Positions 34,728 through 47,200 of a stretch of DNA of 64,000 bases are shown here, in pieces; the first letter of the stretch is position 1, and every line of letters starts with the position of its first letter. Both the position numbers and the translations under genes were made by a program. The notes under the pieces were generated by a model. It saw only the letters and a list, made by a program, of their open reading frames with translations, was not told the DNA's origin and did no database searches. The DNA is from Allantophomopsis cytisporea (Eukaryota; Ascomycota; Leotiomycetes; Phacidiales; Phacidiaceae), in NCBI GenBank assembly GCA_024752435.1, contig CP103022.1, positions 62,001-126,000 of the forward strand, in the 5' to 3' direction.

Positions 34728-35311
34728 GAGTGGAGTTTTTCCAGGCAATAAGATCCTCTACAACACTGTCGACGACTCTTCCTATTCGCCAAGTATTGCC
34801 GATCTTAGCATATACGCTTCTACACATGACAACTGCAAGAACGAGGCCTTCAACCATACCAATGGAGACGTTATAGTATGGAAATATTTCTGGCCAAAGA
34901 TCGGAAAGCGCTTCGGTTTGGAGGTATGTTATCTTTCGGTTTTCAATGATATGATACTGCGTTACGATAGCTAATACATGGTAGGCCCCAGAACCTGTGT
35001 TTGAGAAAGCCGTAGGTACTTCTGGAGGGCTTGAAATGGAAGTCTCAATGATCGAATGGGCCAAGGATAAGAAACCTGTATGGGACAAGATTTGTGATAA
35101 GTATGGAGGTAATAAGGACGCTTTCAACTAGGCAACATGGGGCTTTTTCGACTGGGCTATGGGTAAAGCCTGGCTCTCGATCTCATCTGTCAGTAAGGCG
35201 AGAAAGTTCGGGTGGAAAAGATACGACGATACAACTGATGCATGGCTGGAGACTTTCAAGTCTTTCGAGAACTCCGGTATCCTTCCGGCTGTTGGAAAGG
35301 TTCTAGATTAG
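34672..35311 (+). pseudogene. 3' fragment of a PRISE-type NAD(P)-dependent reductase/epimerase-like gene
   Basis: The frame from about 34672 encodes the C-terminal half of a PRISE-type extended SDR as found in fungi (FPGNKILYNTVDDSSYSPS, KNEAFNHTNGDVIVWKY). A well-formed intron at about 34924-34984 (donor GTATGT, acceptor TAG) joins FGLE to APEPVFEKA. After KYGGNKDAFN a TAG replaces a conserved Trp (TGG to TAG is a G-to-A change), and the reading then continues in frame (ATWGFFDWAMGKAWLSISSVSKARKFGW) to a normal end near 35309. The N-terminal Rossmann half is missing: the fragment begins at the breakpoint with the truncated transcription factor. It is a dead remnant. Confidence 0.85.
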
Positions 35312-36094
35312 ACAAAAATCATTTTCTGAATTGAATGGAATCCGCTAGTCTATGTTAGCTTACTCTATCTGCCATGTTATTGAACCTTGAATTTTGAATG
35401 TGATAAATCATATACACGTGTTCTCTAGCACACATAGAGTGCTCCCACCTATGCATCCAATTTAAACAATGATACGCTCGTTCAACCAATTTTCGCATAT
35501 ACCTTCAGCTGGTCCGTATTATCTAGCAATGACTGTGTCGAATTCTCTTCCACCTACTGTCGCATCGCGCTGCCCGAGGTGCACATTGTGGATGAGCGCT
35601 TGATGTCGAGTGAGGGGTAGTAGCAACCTGAAGGCTGACAGGAAAGGTTCAGGTGATGGATGACGCAGTCGACTACAATGACTTCGTCTACATTATCTCC
35701 TCCGTCAAAACATTTGCTAGTGCTGTAGAAGTGCTGAAAGGAAAATTATTGACGATGACTATTGCGGTGAGCAAGCACATGAAGAATGCTAGCGGCAGTG
35801 AGGTCAGGATTTTGTATTGTATAAGGTGATATAAAAAGCATTGCTAGATTGTAAAGACTGTATTTGAAATCAGAAACATCGATCAGAGAACCACGCTGTG
35901 AGTAAGATCGCTATAATGAGAGAAGCAAGATCAATATCAGACTATAAGCCGCTAGAAAATTCACACAATAAGAAATACCGTGATAACAAGAAGTGAAGAA
36001 TCCCAATATCAGACTATGCCTTTCCATTCCAAGTATCATTCATTGTGAGGCTTGTATTTGGGGAAGCAGTAGTCGAGAGTTGATCATGAAGTTG
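35312..36094. other. Intergenic region
   Basis: No supported gene in about 780 bases between the reductase remnant and the 3' end of the ice-binding-like gene. Confidence 0.5.
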
Positions 36095-37300
36095 TCAAGC
36101 TGCGGTAGCACAATTATAGCAAGTAGCTGTAAAGGCCCCCGGGGTTTTAACAGTCCAAGTCTCATGAGAGGTAGAAAGTGTAGTGGGTACCAAAGGGCAA
36201 GAAGTGGCTAAGACAACGTAACTCGAAGTAACCGTAGTAGGACTACAGGTGAGGGTAGCTTTCCCCTTAGTGGTCACGGTAAATGTTTCGCTGTGAGTGT
36301 AGATTATTTTTGGTGCCGAAGTGCATGTATCTGTAAAAGTATATCTACTAGTCGTCTTCGTGGAGCTTGTACATATTGTTGTCCATGGAGATGAAGGTTT
36401 TGTCGAAAGGCTCTTTTTAGTGCTGGTATATGTGGCAAGTGTTGATGAAGTTTTGCTTGAGATGATGGTGGTTGTAGGAGTCGGTGAACTAAATGATTTT
36501 GAAGTCGAGCTGGAAGATAAAGTTGTGCTGGATGAAGTTGTGCTGGATGTTGAAGTTGTACTTGGCGTTGAAGTTGTACTGGACGATGAAGTTGTGCTGG
36601 ATGATGAAGTTGTGGTTGAGCTAATAATTGGAGCGCATTGCCCATCACCAATCTGGTCATGAATGAGCGTCACGGCTCCAGTCAGGGCATAAAGACCACC
36701 AGAAATTGATGCAGAATCGCCTACGCTGATGGAAGCGGTAGCAACAACATCACCCACAAAGGAAATACCCGCAAGGGTGGCAGAGCTTCCAACTTGCCAG
36801 AAAACGTTGCAAGAGACTCCGTTGACGAAGACAACAGACGATCCTACAGCGGTGACCAGTGTAGAAGAGACCTGAAAAATCCACACAGAATCCGAACTTC
36901 CTTGAGCATCCAGAGTGAGCTGACCTGTAATCTCAGCGGTGTCGAGCTTATAGACTCCCCCAGTAAGGGTCGTCCCACCAAGCTCAGTTGCCAATGTAGC
37001 TTCAGGAGCTAGTCCTGCAGCAGAATTGTAGGCAGTCAAGGCATCACTCTGTGCGGTCGCCGCGACTGCATCGCCAGAGTGTATTGTACCTGCATAAGTG
37101 ATCTGATCCGATCCAACGATAGCAGTTCCAGGTGATACACCGAGAAATCCCAGGAGGGTCGTTGCACCTGTGTTGGTAACGGTAGATGCTCCGAGGACGC
37201 TGAATGCTGCAGCGGTTCCAAGGTCGATTGGGGACTGAGCATTGCTTGAAAAGGTAAAAGCAAGAGCAAGAGCAAAATTGTAGCTAAAGAATGTCTTCAT
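36095..37300 (-). CDS. Secreted DUF3494 ice-binding-like protein with Ser/Thr-rich tail
   Basis: An intronless 401-residue protein. Residues 1-21 are a signal peptide (cleavage near SNA). Residues about 24-215 match the DUF3494 ice-binding (antifreeze) beta-solenoid: the start IDLGTAAAFSVLGASTVTNTGATTL, the GDVG-like part GFLGVSPGTAI, ELGGTTLTGGVYKLDTAEITGQLTLDA, VWIFQVSSTLVT, and the end CNVFWQVGSSATLAGISFVGDVVATASIS. Known members bind ice crystals or act in surface adhesion. A Ser/Thr-rich linker (about 225-290) with an 18-base DNA repeat follows, then about 110 residues with six or seven cysteines that I do not recognise. No GPI tail is seen. The family is mostly bacterial and algal, with transfers into cold-living fungi. 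Ice binding itself is not shown by sequence. Confidence 0.9.
   Translation of the reverse strand: MKTFFSYNFALALAFTFSSNAQSPIDLGTAAAFSVLGASTVTNTGATTLLGFLGVSPGTAIVGSDQITYAGTIHSGDAVAATAQSDALTAYNSAAGLAPEATLATELGGTTLTGGVYKLDTAEITGQLTLDAQGSSDSVWIFQVSSTLVTAVGSSVVFVNGVSCNVFWQVGSSATLAGISFVGDVVATASISVGDSASISGGLYALTGAVTLIHDQIGDGQCAPIISSTTTSSSSTTSSSSTTSTPSTTSTSSTTSSSTTLSSSSTSKSFSSPTPTTTIISSKTSSTLATYTSTKKSLSTKPSSPWTTICTSSTKTTSRYTFTDTCTSAPKIIYTHSETFTVTTKGKATLTCSPTTVTSSYVVLATSCPLVPTTLSTSHETWTVKTPGAFTATCYNCATAA
36534..36623. repeat. 18-base minisatellite inside the ice-binding-like gene
   Basis: Five consecutive 18-base units starting GAAGTTGT (36534, 36552, 36570, 36588, 36606) with a few substitutions. The unit length is a multiple of three, so copy-number change alters the Ser/Thr linker length without breaking the frame. 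Confidence 0.85.
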
Positions 37301-39658
37301 GTTGAATTTTTTGGTATGTTAAGAAGATGAAAGATGAATGTGATGCTGTAAGATATGCGCTGAGTGTGGAGAGAGTGATATTTATATGAAGTTGTAAAAA
37401 ATTCTTGACGATACCAAGACGCCAATGGATTTATTGATATCGTTCTTGAGTAGTATTTTATCATTAGTTTGGCCTCATTTTCTAACAGTCTATTTAAGTC
37501 CTATAGATCCATACAATTCGATAGAGGCGTTTATGAAAAGATATTGCGACAGATCTTGGCACCAGTATGAGTAAGGGGTCCTGCCACGCCCAATTAACTA
37601 AGTTCAAGCCGTATAGATGTCGGCTGGGTAGTTGGAAGGGGTCCATGGTGAGCTTTCAGGGATCAATCGGGGCTATCAATTGGTTTTGTAACGATCCAAG
37701 TGAGGTTTTGGGAGTCCGCAGAGAGGAATGGTAAATATCCCGTTGTTCTTTAGAGTTTTAACCAGGCTAATTCACCCAGGTGAACTGTCAAGAATGTGTC
37801 AAACCAGACCTAATTGCCCAAGTGAATCATAAATAATAACACCTGAGGCTAGAAAAGCCAATGGACCTTTCCAACTACCCGCCTATTGGTCCACACCCAT
37901 TAAATATCGACAATATTTACCTTCATAACATCTGTATAATTTAAAATCTCACTTAATTCTTCTAAAACAAGCATCTTACTGGAGCGATTTTAGACTTCTT
38001 TTATCAAAGTGGGGCCTACCAAAAGTTTAGAATGTGACACAATATGGTGTGGGTACCAACTACCCATTCGGACTTTTTCAACGCATATTCTCACGTTCGA
38101 CAAGAAGGACATGACACGCTGTATTGGTGACAACTGCTCTCTACCCGGATTAACAGCCAATCATTTTTATCGGCAGCTATGAGAGGACAGCATAGAAAAC
38201 ATTCAGTCTCATCATCGCTCCTTTTACGTGGATGAGCTGTAATATTGGTGGCGGTGAAGCACCCATCGTCTAATATTGGTGGCGGGAAGCACTCGCCGTA
38301 TAAAACCTGATAATTTTTGTGCTATAGAGAGGTAAGTAAGCAAGCGCAGAGAACAGCTGGATCAATACGAAAAAGATGAGAATGTGATAGGCAGAAGGAA
38401 CTGGGGAAGGTAGCCGACATCTGGCAAACAGGTTTGAACTTCTTCTGAAATATTCAGCCGAGTTTCGAATAGCAATATATCTCATCGAAGGTTACGCTGC
38501 TCTCACGTGATTTGTGCGCCCACAGATCTACAGCTTCACTTACAGTGGCTCTCACGTTGGTGATTCTCATAGTTATGTGCTTTGTATTGGATATGCATGA
38601 TGCACATATAATTCTCTCTTGTAGATAGGTCTTCTTCCTCAACCCATAGTAATGGCTACTTACGCCGTAATTTATAATCAACTGCTGACAGCAAAGATGA
38701 TGAACTGGGGCGATATGAAGTCAGGCATAAGGGGAACACCAGTACACAATAACTTAAGTACACAACTTTAGAAAACAATAAGAAAATTGAAGTTAAGGAG
38801 CTGACTGTCTAACCATTGTAATCATACGATGTTCAAATGTCGAGTTGTTGTCTAACCCAGTTCTCCCAACAGAGCTCTTACGACCTTGGTTGCATTTGCA
38901 TATTGATTAATCCGGATCTCGAGTTTACTCTCACGCTCTGATAGGCGTCTGGGGCCGTTGGGCTAGCTATTAACCTTATTTTGACCTAGGTATTGGTTGG
39001 CCAGTTTGCTGCCTTACCCATCACCTAGGTTGGGGGTTTATATTGTTGGCCTGCTAAAATTCTGCTTCCTGGCTGAAGTTGTTACTACAACATTATTACC
39101 ATTCAAATCTTTAAACCATAGGAACTGCCATTTTTACACGCTACGGCCTTCTGTGATATATAGGTCGAGTCGCACAAGTTTACACTTTTTTGTAACTCAA
39201 TTTCCGCGCTCTCCAATCATCTAGAGCTGTAACACTGAATGAATGAATGAATCCACCATAATGAACTCACTGTCTCTCTGCTTATTCCTGGGCTCCTTTA
39301 GCCACTATTGCTTGGTACGATAAAAACAACACTTGAAGCCATACAGCTTCATATGCACATTACTCAATAATGCGTTATTATTAGATATTCGACGACAAAG
39401 ATGAATGGTTGTTACATGCCCTATTTGTTTTACGGAGTTGGGACTCTTCAATAGTAAGCAGCTACCGTATCGAATTTCCTTGCGAATGGTTTTCTATTCC
39501 ATAGTCGTATCTATTGCTCTAGATTCGTAAAAATTTGACAGCTGCAGGAATCGAATATTGGCACAATCATCTTACAGCCAAGGCACTTCCAAGTTTCTAG
39601 AGCGCAACCTGCAAATCCGTGTCTGTAGCTATTCCGCCGGATCCATCCTCATCTTGTG
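37301..39658. other. Large A+T-rich intergenic region
   Basis: About 2.3 kb, no supported gene. It contains the promoter of the ice-binding-like gene, a short direct repeat at 38240-38292 and a GAAT run at about 39237-39252. Confidence 0.5.
38240..38292. repeat. Short direct repeat, about 22 bases, two copies
   Basis: TAATATTGGTGGCGG(T)GAAGCAC occurs at 38240-38262 and, lacking one T, at 38271-38292, with 8 bases between. It looks like a local tandem duplication of unknown role. Confidence 0.75.
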
Positions 39659-40959
39659 TTATCTGAGCAAAAAAAAACATGCAAGCTCGCTCTTTTCGAA
39701 CCACTTGCGATTTCTTGTCCACGCATTCACAATGATATCCCTCCCCACCCGAGCAACAGCTTCAACCTGATCAGGCGTCCCCCAGCCTGGAGCTACTGTG
39801 CCAAAGCTTAGGAGATGGCAACCTATTTGAATGAGATTACGCCATATGGAAGTGTCGGGCTGTTCCCCTAATCCCTCAGCATAGCCTTGTACCATCCACA
39901 GTCCGGCATCGATCTTTCTATATAGCCACAGCGCGTACAATTCCCCGACCATCTCTCCATGATCCATGCTTTGAACGCCGAATTGGGCCATCTCCCAATC
40001 GATGACGAATATAGGTATTTCTGTCCCCTTTTGAATGGGGACATCGGAGATAAGGATGCTACAATGTATTCAGTAGTCGTCCCACAAATCAATCGTAAAG
40101 CTGCAACAGCGACTTACTTTCCAGTCCAGAAGTCGCCATGAATAGGGACCAGGTGCTTCGGAATGCCTTTCAGCTCGTTCACGGCTTCTTCCTTGACTTG
40201 CATGAACACCTCCCTTGCCTCCGTCAGAATGTCTGGGAACTGATCTATGCGCTGAAGTAACCAATCGTAGTTGATCAAATGCTTTATTTTCTGCATCTCA
40301 TTGTTGGTTTTTAGCTCTGCATAAAACTTTGGTTCGGAGATATTGCTCGTATTTAGGGACCAATCTTTTACTTCTTTTTCTGTCTTGTGATGAAAACCCG
40401 TTATCCATTGAGCCAGTGCCCTCCCTAGCTGATAACATTGCGGCTGAAGGGATTGCGGTGTTGGTGATGAGAAGTTTTTGAGAACGTAGGCCTTCAAGTT
40501 AAGCCCAATGGGAAGGTACTCTTGGATTAGTGTGTTGGTTTCATCATCGTAAAGGTGGTACTTCGGTGTTCTGACGACGTATTTGAAGGCATTAACTTGA
40601 TCGAAATCAACGCGGAATGAGGCGAGAGCTTTCAAGCATTCCTCTTCAACTCGCTTCAAATTGTTAGCGAAAATACATGTATATATATGTTTATATATGA
40701 ATAGCAGTCAGTTTCATACGCAACGGTTTGTGCTCAGTTTATTGGCAGGATGGGTTGCCATATACCCTTCCCCATGTTTGATGAGAACGTGTGTGGTGCC
40801 GTCTTCGAGAGGCTTGAACAGATGCGCTCGATAAACAAAGTTCCCTGAACCTCCTGATAAAGGCTCAAGTGAGGCTGATGCATATCTTGTTCCCTCAAGG
40901 AACTTGAATACTTCTGATTTGATCTCGTCTGCGGTCTTTGGCGTTGCCATTTCGCTCAT
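39659..40959 (-). CDS. APH/choline-kinase-fold phosphotransferase-like protein
   Basis: Three exons (40959-40720, 40653-40118, 40058-39659) give 391 residues. Donors are GTATGA and GTAAGT; acceptors are AAG and TAG. The second splice completes the catalytic HGDFWTGN motif, the HxDxxxxN signature of the aminoglycoside phosphotransferase superfamily, because the Asn codon is split between exons. The metal-binding Asp follows in FVIDWEMAQFG. The N-terminal lobe has LSGGSGNFVYRAHL (glycine loop) and VLIKHGEGY (likely the ATP-binding Lys). Known relatives phosphorylate small molecules such as choline, methylthioribose, homoserine or aminoglycosides; the substrate here is unknown. The ATG at 40959 is used, since the open frame further upstream starts only with a TTG. 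A duplicated block lies in the promoter at 41039-41214. Confidence 0.85.
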
Positions 40960-43900
40960 TATTGTGAGTTTGTGATTACAAGATTGAATTCTTAGGATAT
41001 AATGCCTTTGATTCGAGGTTTTCAAGTTACTCTTTTATAGCCACTTAAGATTTTGCTTTCGTTTTTATATGCCTCTAGGAAATATGGATGCCTACGCTTG
41101 AACCATCATCACTATCTATATATGTCTTTTAAACAGTTGCCTAAAACCTAACTTTCATTCTTATACGCCTATTTATTATGGACGCATACGGCTGACGCGT
41201 CAGCATTAGCTATATAGGCAACCATTTACAGGACCCCTGTCACCTCTACATTACAAGCGATTGATACAATAAATAGGAGTGGCCTAAGTGCCACTGTAGA
41301 GTCAAGTTAATAGACCGATTGCACATTCCTGCTTTGAGCTGATATGTGTATATAAGTTTGTATTTAAGTATATTTTAGCGTACTTAAGGATCCCAATCGC
41401 ACTGTGATTGCGAGCGTTAACTGCAACTGGCAACCCACTCAAATCAGCTAATTATTTAATTTAATATAGTGCTCAACACCGAAAGTTCCACCTCCCTGGC
41501 TGATGACTGCTTACAAAACAGCATCTGAAAGTCTCAGTAATCCACGCAGCCAAAGGGTAGAGATGAAATTCCTAATAGCCATGTCTAACATCTGATACCT
41601 TGAACTACAACATTTTTAAGTTGTGTAATTCAGAACAAGTCATCTTTGATCAATCATCTATCCCAGGCTTGGCTGGATACCTAACGTATCCTAGGTATGT
41701 TGTCATTGTAAAGGACGATAAATCGGTCAGTCATCCCAAGATATTTAGCTCATCTGACCCGCATATTTCGAGATATCCCTACTTGGCTAATTCTCATCGT
41801 ATCGCTAAAGTCGCCTACGCAAGTCAGATCGCGGTTTCAATGGCGGACTGTATTCACAGTCGTGGAGAAAGACGAATATGGCACTTGAACCACTTGTTTA
41901 AGATAATGCCAGTGGAAGAGGGGGTCGCAAATCTAGAAGGTGCAAAGTGTTGACGTCAAAATGTCAGGCATAGCGATCTCAATCTTCCAACGTGACGCCG
42001 ATGAAAGAGTGCTTCATGCCTACAAGATTACGAGGAATTGAGACGTCAACCAATTTGAGGCATTTAAGGAAATAGTCCTCTCGGGCTTCGATCGGGGAAC
42101 ATAACATGTGCCCTCAGCGAAGAATGAGCCATCAAAAATGGGGAAGCCGGCAACAAAAACGCCCTTTGAGCAGTCTTGAGTTTTTTGGATCCACCATCTA
42201 AATGGTCATCGCTGTTCGCTTTGGCAAGGAGGATTTCGGATGCAACAATTCTCGATACCTGCCACAATATCACAACGCCAAGACAAAATAGCTGTCAAGC
42301 TCTTGGACATACGCAGACCTTTTTCCTGGAAGTGACATCGAGATTGAGATGATCGTGGCTGTGGTCTCTAGTTTAGACGCCTGCACAAGCCATTGATGCC
42401 AGTATTTCTGAACTTGTAAACCAGGACAAGATAGCCCAAATAAACCAGATACAACAAGAACGTCGAATAATACGAAAGGGTGGTGACCTATAGTGTCTTT
42501 GGAGAATTTGAGGAAGGCATAGGTTGTACTTGCTCGAAACAATGATCTGCTCACCATCCAGAAGCATCCGAAAGAGAAAGATATCTGAGACAGACTGGAA
42601 TATTGAGGACGACCAAGCAGTGAAGAAGAAAGAGAAAAACAAAATGCATGAAAGAAAGGGAAATGGATGGTATTGGAACATCTTTTACTCAACCCGGATG
42701 ATGTGCACAAGTTACTAACAACCCTATAGGTCGTGGTTACCTCCAGCCATCAAAATCGCCATCAAGTGATCTGCAGCAAGGATGGCGAACAACGATGGAA
42801 ATACTTCATATAAGTTGACCTTTATATTTGCCGATGTATATGTCGACTTTTGACTTTTGCCAGCCGTCCTTAGTCAATTTAAGGATCTAACACCAGTATC
42901 TTGATGGGCATCAATAATTAAGTTTCAATCAGAGGGAACTACGTGTATTCGGATTCTCAGAATTTCTAGTACCCGGAAGCTGCTTTTCGTCAGTCTCTCC
43001 TAACACCCTTTACGTGAATCCGTTAGCTTTGGCACTACGACCTGTCAGGTCTGAATTACCAATAGACTTTACCTTCAATCCGCAGGATAACCAGGAGATT
43101 CTTCATGGGAAATGGACTAGAGTAGATTACGGGGCGTTGAAATCACAAGATATATCGTCTAGGAGCAAGCATGTATAAGTAAAGACGATAAATCGTAGTG
43201 GGTTTGAAACAACATCCAATCGCCTCTTTATAAATTGTGTCGTGGTCTGACTGCTGTCCGGCTAATCTACCTAAATCTGAGCGGAGCCTTGCATAAGTCG
43301 CCCAAGCGGCTCAAAACTGTTCCGTATAGAGGAGACATGAAAAACTCAATGAATGTATAGCAGCCAGATGGCTCAACTGCTCTGAGCAAACAGCAACGCT
43401 GGAACAAAATGCGCCCAGCGAGAAGTTCCACAATAGCTAGGTACCGATTTGCAGGTCTTAGCCCGTCAGCTTGCGGAGCTTGAGCTCCCATCATGGCGTA
43501 GCGTAATTCTGTAGCCGATTCGTTTCTTCCTGCACGGTTGAGGAACAGACGCCGCCCCCAAATTGTGAATATGCTCAATCTGGAGAACCCATTCCTCTAC
43601 GTCCTAGCGTAGCGGAATTGGGCGCAACATGGATCTTGGATGATCAATCGGCATGGAAAAGACAATATTCATCGCATTCTCATGTCGCGGCTCTAGAAAG
43701 ACTGTCGATGTCTTTTTAGAACCGCTTATACTTGGCCGGGTCGACTTCAACTGTACCTCGAATTCTTCAGGTGATCACCGTTCTACGGTCTCACACACTA
43801 GCTCCAAAATTGTATGAAGACCCAAGTGGGTAAAGTCCTGGTTGTGGCTGGCTGAGGCTCAACTCATGTCGGTTTTTCAGCCGCAGTCATGTCCGGAAAG

Positions 43901-44299
43901 GGCTTTCTTAGCAAACTCCACCGTTCGGTCGAAATCGTGGCAATCATAATCTCAAGGCATATCTAAATCTTTCCTCCTTTTACGGTATGGTGGTCGTGGA
44001 ATTCGACTATCCAGTTCTCAATCAAATGCCATGATCCATAAAAATCTCGTTCGACATGCAAACTTGAAAAGCTATTTCCATTGCATCTTAGACCGAAGCC
44101 TTCAGCAAGCCACGATAGATCCTTAACGGAGCAAGAATTCAGTGAGTGATGATTCATTTTATTTTTCTGGACAATTATAATGTCTTGCGAAGCCTTCTTT
44201 ATTCTCTACACACATTCTTTTTGGTACTCTTGAACAAGAGTTGGCTCTTGCCACTGACATTCTTTTATCACCACTCTCATTTTCTCATATTTTTCTGAA
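40960..44299. other. Large gene-poor region
   Basis: About 3.3 kb. Apart from the duplicated block at 41039-41214 I support nothing. Two overlapping minus-strand frames at 42270-42710 encode hydrophobic stretches that might be relics of a membrane protein gene, but no family is recognisable. Frames at 41600-41953 and 43267-43578 have no recognisable domain. Confidence 0.45.
41039..41214. repeat. Diverged tandem duplication in the promoter of the kinase-like gene
   Basis: The block at about 41039-41121 recurs at about 41137-41214: shared landmarks include a TATATGCC/TATACGCC step, ATATGGATGC/TTATGGACGC, CTACGCTTGA/ATACGGCTGA and a terminal CTATATA. Many of the differences are C/T or G/A transitions. 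It lies 80 to 255 bases upstream of the kinase-like start. Confidence 0.6.
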
Positions 44300-47200
44300 A
44301 TGGCATCAAAATCCCTCATTATTACCGCGCTCTTCGGCCTTGTACCTGCTATATCTGCACAAACAGCGAGTTGTGTTTCTGCTCCAACTTCAACCGCACA
44401 GTGTAATGTGTCGGGTTTAGTCACAGATTCAACAAACGTCTTAACGACCGCTGGCGATGCCCAATACCTAAGTGCTGAAGGCTGTGCTTTACTCTGTTCG
44501 ACTACAGCTGATTGCGAGTCATTCTTCCTCGACACCGATTATACTATCTGCACATTGCAGAGTATCACTGTAGCTGATACATCATATTTGGATTTCCTCT
44601 CGGCTCAGTTCATATTTGATGCAGCATGCTTCGACTGTGCTACTACAACATCTTCTTCGTCTTCGGGCACCACCTCAAGCCCAGCTGTAACGACAACGGA
44701 TTCTACAACATGTGCTCTTAGTACAAGTCCTCCAACCAGCGCAGAGTGTGCTGTGTCCGGTGAACTCCCAGACCTATTTATAATTCCCCTAGCGAGCTCA
44801 AGCGATACCCAAGACTTAAGCCCCGATGGTTGTGCTGCGCTCTGTTCGACCACAACTGGTTGCAAGTCATTCTATCTTAGTACCTCGGAATGTGCCTTAC
44901 AAAGTCTTATCGCAAGCAATTACCCATTCGATGCTGGTTCTGGGGGGACTCTGCAACTATATGATATAACATGCTTCGACTGTACTACAACTTCTTCTTC
45001 ATCGTCAACCTCATCTACTTCTTCGAGTAGTTCAACCTCAATCTCAGCCTCGGCCTCTGCTTCGGCCTCTGCTTCGTCATCCACCTCATCTAGCACTGTC
45101 TCAGTAACCCCAGCTACGACAATCGGCTCTACGTCGTGTGCTACCAATCTAAGTCATCCAGAGGAGGCAATATGTGGTGTGCAAGGCGACTTTACAGAAG
45201 GCCATGCAGCTATAAGGAGCATCAACTATGCCCCATTCTTAAGTCCAGAAGCTTGTGCTATTCTCTGTTCAACTACAACTGGTTGCGAATCATTCTATTT
45301 GAAATTGAATAACGGTTACACAGTTTGTTATGTGGAGAGCTATAGCATAGCCGACTCGCCATTTGACAGTACGATTGGCAACAATTATGAAGTATATGAT
45401 GCATCATGCTTCACCTGTAGCACTTCAACGTCAGCCTTATCTTCGTCATCCAGTGTCACCTCAAGCCCAGCTCCAACGATTGATTCTACATCTTGTTCTC
45501 TCGACCCGAATCCTCCGGCCAATGCATTGTGTGCTGTGCACGGTAGTTGGGCGTATCCCTATTCAGGCCTATCTAGTTCTGATGATTCCCAATACTTAAC
45601 TCCTGAAACCTGTGCTATACTCTGTGCAACTACAGATGGCTGCGAGTCATTCTATACGGATGATGATTTCTCTCACTGCTCATTACTAGGCTTTGTTGCG
45701 AATTATCCACCATTCAACATGATGTCTACAACATCCAATACGTTAATATATGATGAAGCATGTTTCAATTGTGTAACTTTGTCAACCACAAGCTCTTCAT
45801 CATCATCATCGTCGACCTCATCTACTTCCTCAAGTAGTTCAAGCTCAACCTTGGTGTCTACTTCGTCATCCAGCTCATCTAGCACTACCTCCGCAAGCGC
45901 AGCTGCAACGACATCGGCTTCTGCAGCCTGCACTCTTACTGCAAGCGCTTCAACTAGTTCAGGGTGTCCTTTGGTCGGTGACTTCACGAATGCGCATTCA
46001 CCTATGGCGACTTTTCAGGATACCCAGTACTTGACCCCCACAGCCTGTGCTATGCTCTGTTTAGACACACTTGGTTGCGAGTCGTTTTACCTTGATGCTG
46101 CTTATACCTATTGCGCTTTGCAACGTATTACGGCAGCAGCCTCACCATTCAGCACGTCTTATTCTCCAAGAGTGGAACTATATGATCTAACATGCTTCGA
46201 CTGTGATACGACGACCGTTACAAGCTCTTTGTCGTCGTCGTCATCGAGCTCATCTATTTCTACTTCTACGTCTACTTCAACTTTTACTTCTACTTCCACT
46301 TCCGTTAGCTCTGGATTTCCAAGTCTTTCAGCCAACAGCACATCCACTTCAACAACATCCGGCAGTAACGCAGCATTCTTATCGACTGGAGTATCTGCCA
46401 GTTCCCCTGTTCTCTCAACCGGTGTCTCTTCTTTAGCCGGAACTGGTGTCCCAAGCCTTGCGTCAAACACGACTACCTCAGGACCATTCCCAATTTTGAA
46501 CTCAACCTCCACTGTTTCCAGTGCTTCCGGCGGCTCCGCAAGCTCTATACAGGGCAGCAACACTGCAAACACGGACGTCTTGGGAAGTGCATCTACAACG
46601 AGTGTTCTAGACACGGATTTTTCGGGAAGTACATCTACGGCGAATGGTCTAGACAGCAGTTCAACAGTCTTGACCGTCACCACTACAAGAATCGAAACGA
46701 TTTCTTCCTGCCTACCAACTGTTACCAACTGCCCATACGGAAAGGTCATCACTAAGACAGTCACATCCTTGACTACTTATTGCCCAGGTGCAGGCACTTC
46801 AGGACCACAGACAACCGGACCGGTTGCTTCCGCAGTCTTTGTAGGAGAAGAGGCTTCAACAATCTATTCCACCAAGATTTATACGATTACTGCTTGCCCA
46901 TCAACGGTCACTAACTGCCCTGTTGGCAAGATTACTACCAGTGTTGTTCCAATCTCTACCATCGCTCCACCAGCCAAAATTCCAGTCACTCTCATAGGAG
47001 AGGCTTCAACCGTCTATTCTACCAAGGTTTACACAATTACCGCTTGCCCATCAACAGTTACCAACTGTCCAGTTGGCAAAATTACCAGCACTGTTATTCC
47101 AGTATCCACCACTGTCATTCCCTCGGTCTCGGCATTTAGCAACTCGGGTGTTGACAGTGAGAATGTCGCAAATACAGCCAGCGTCACAGAATCCACACAG

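Noticed and set aside
39237..39252. GAAT microsatellite
   Set aside because: Only about four units; no indication of function.
42270..42710. Hydrophobic minus-strand frames that looked like a membrane protein
   Set aside because: Two overlapping frames compete, no motif is recognisable, and no splice model joins them.
46159..46764. Long Val/Glu-rich minus-strand frame
   Set aside because: Antisense of the Ser/Thr-rich stalk of the wall protein; its composition is forced by the complementary repeats.
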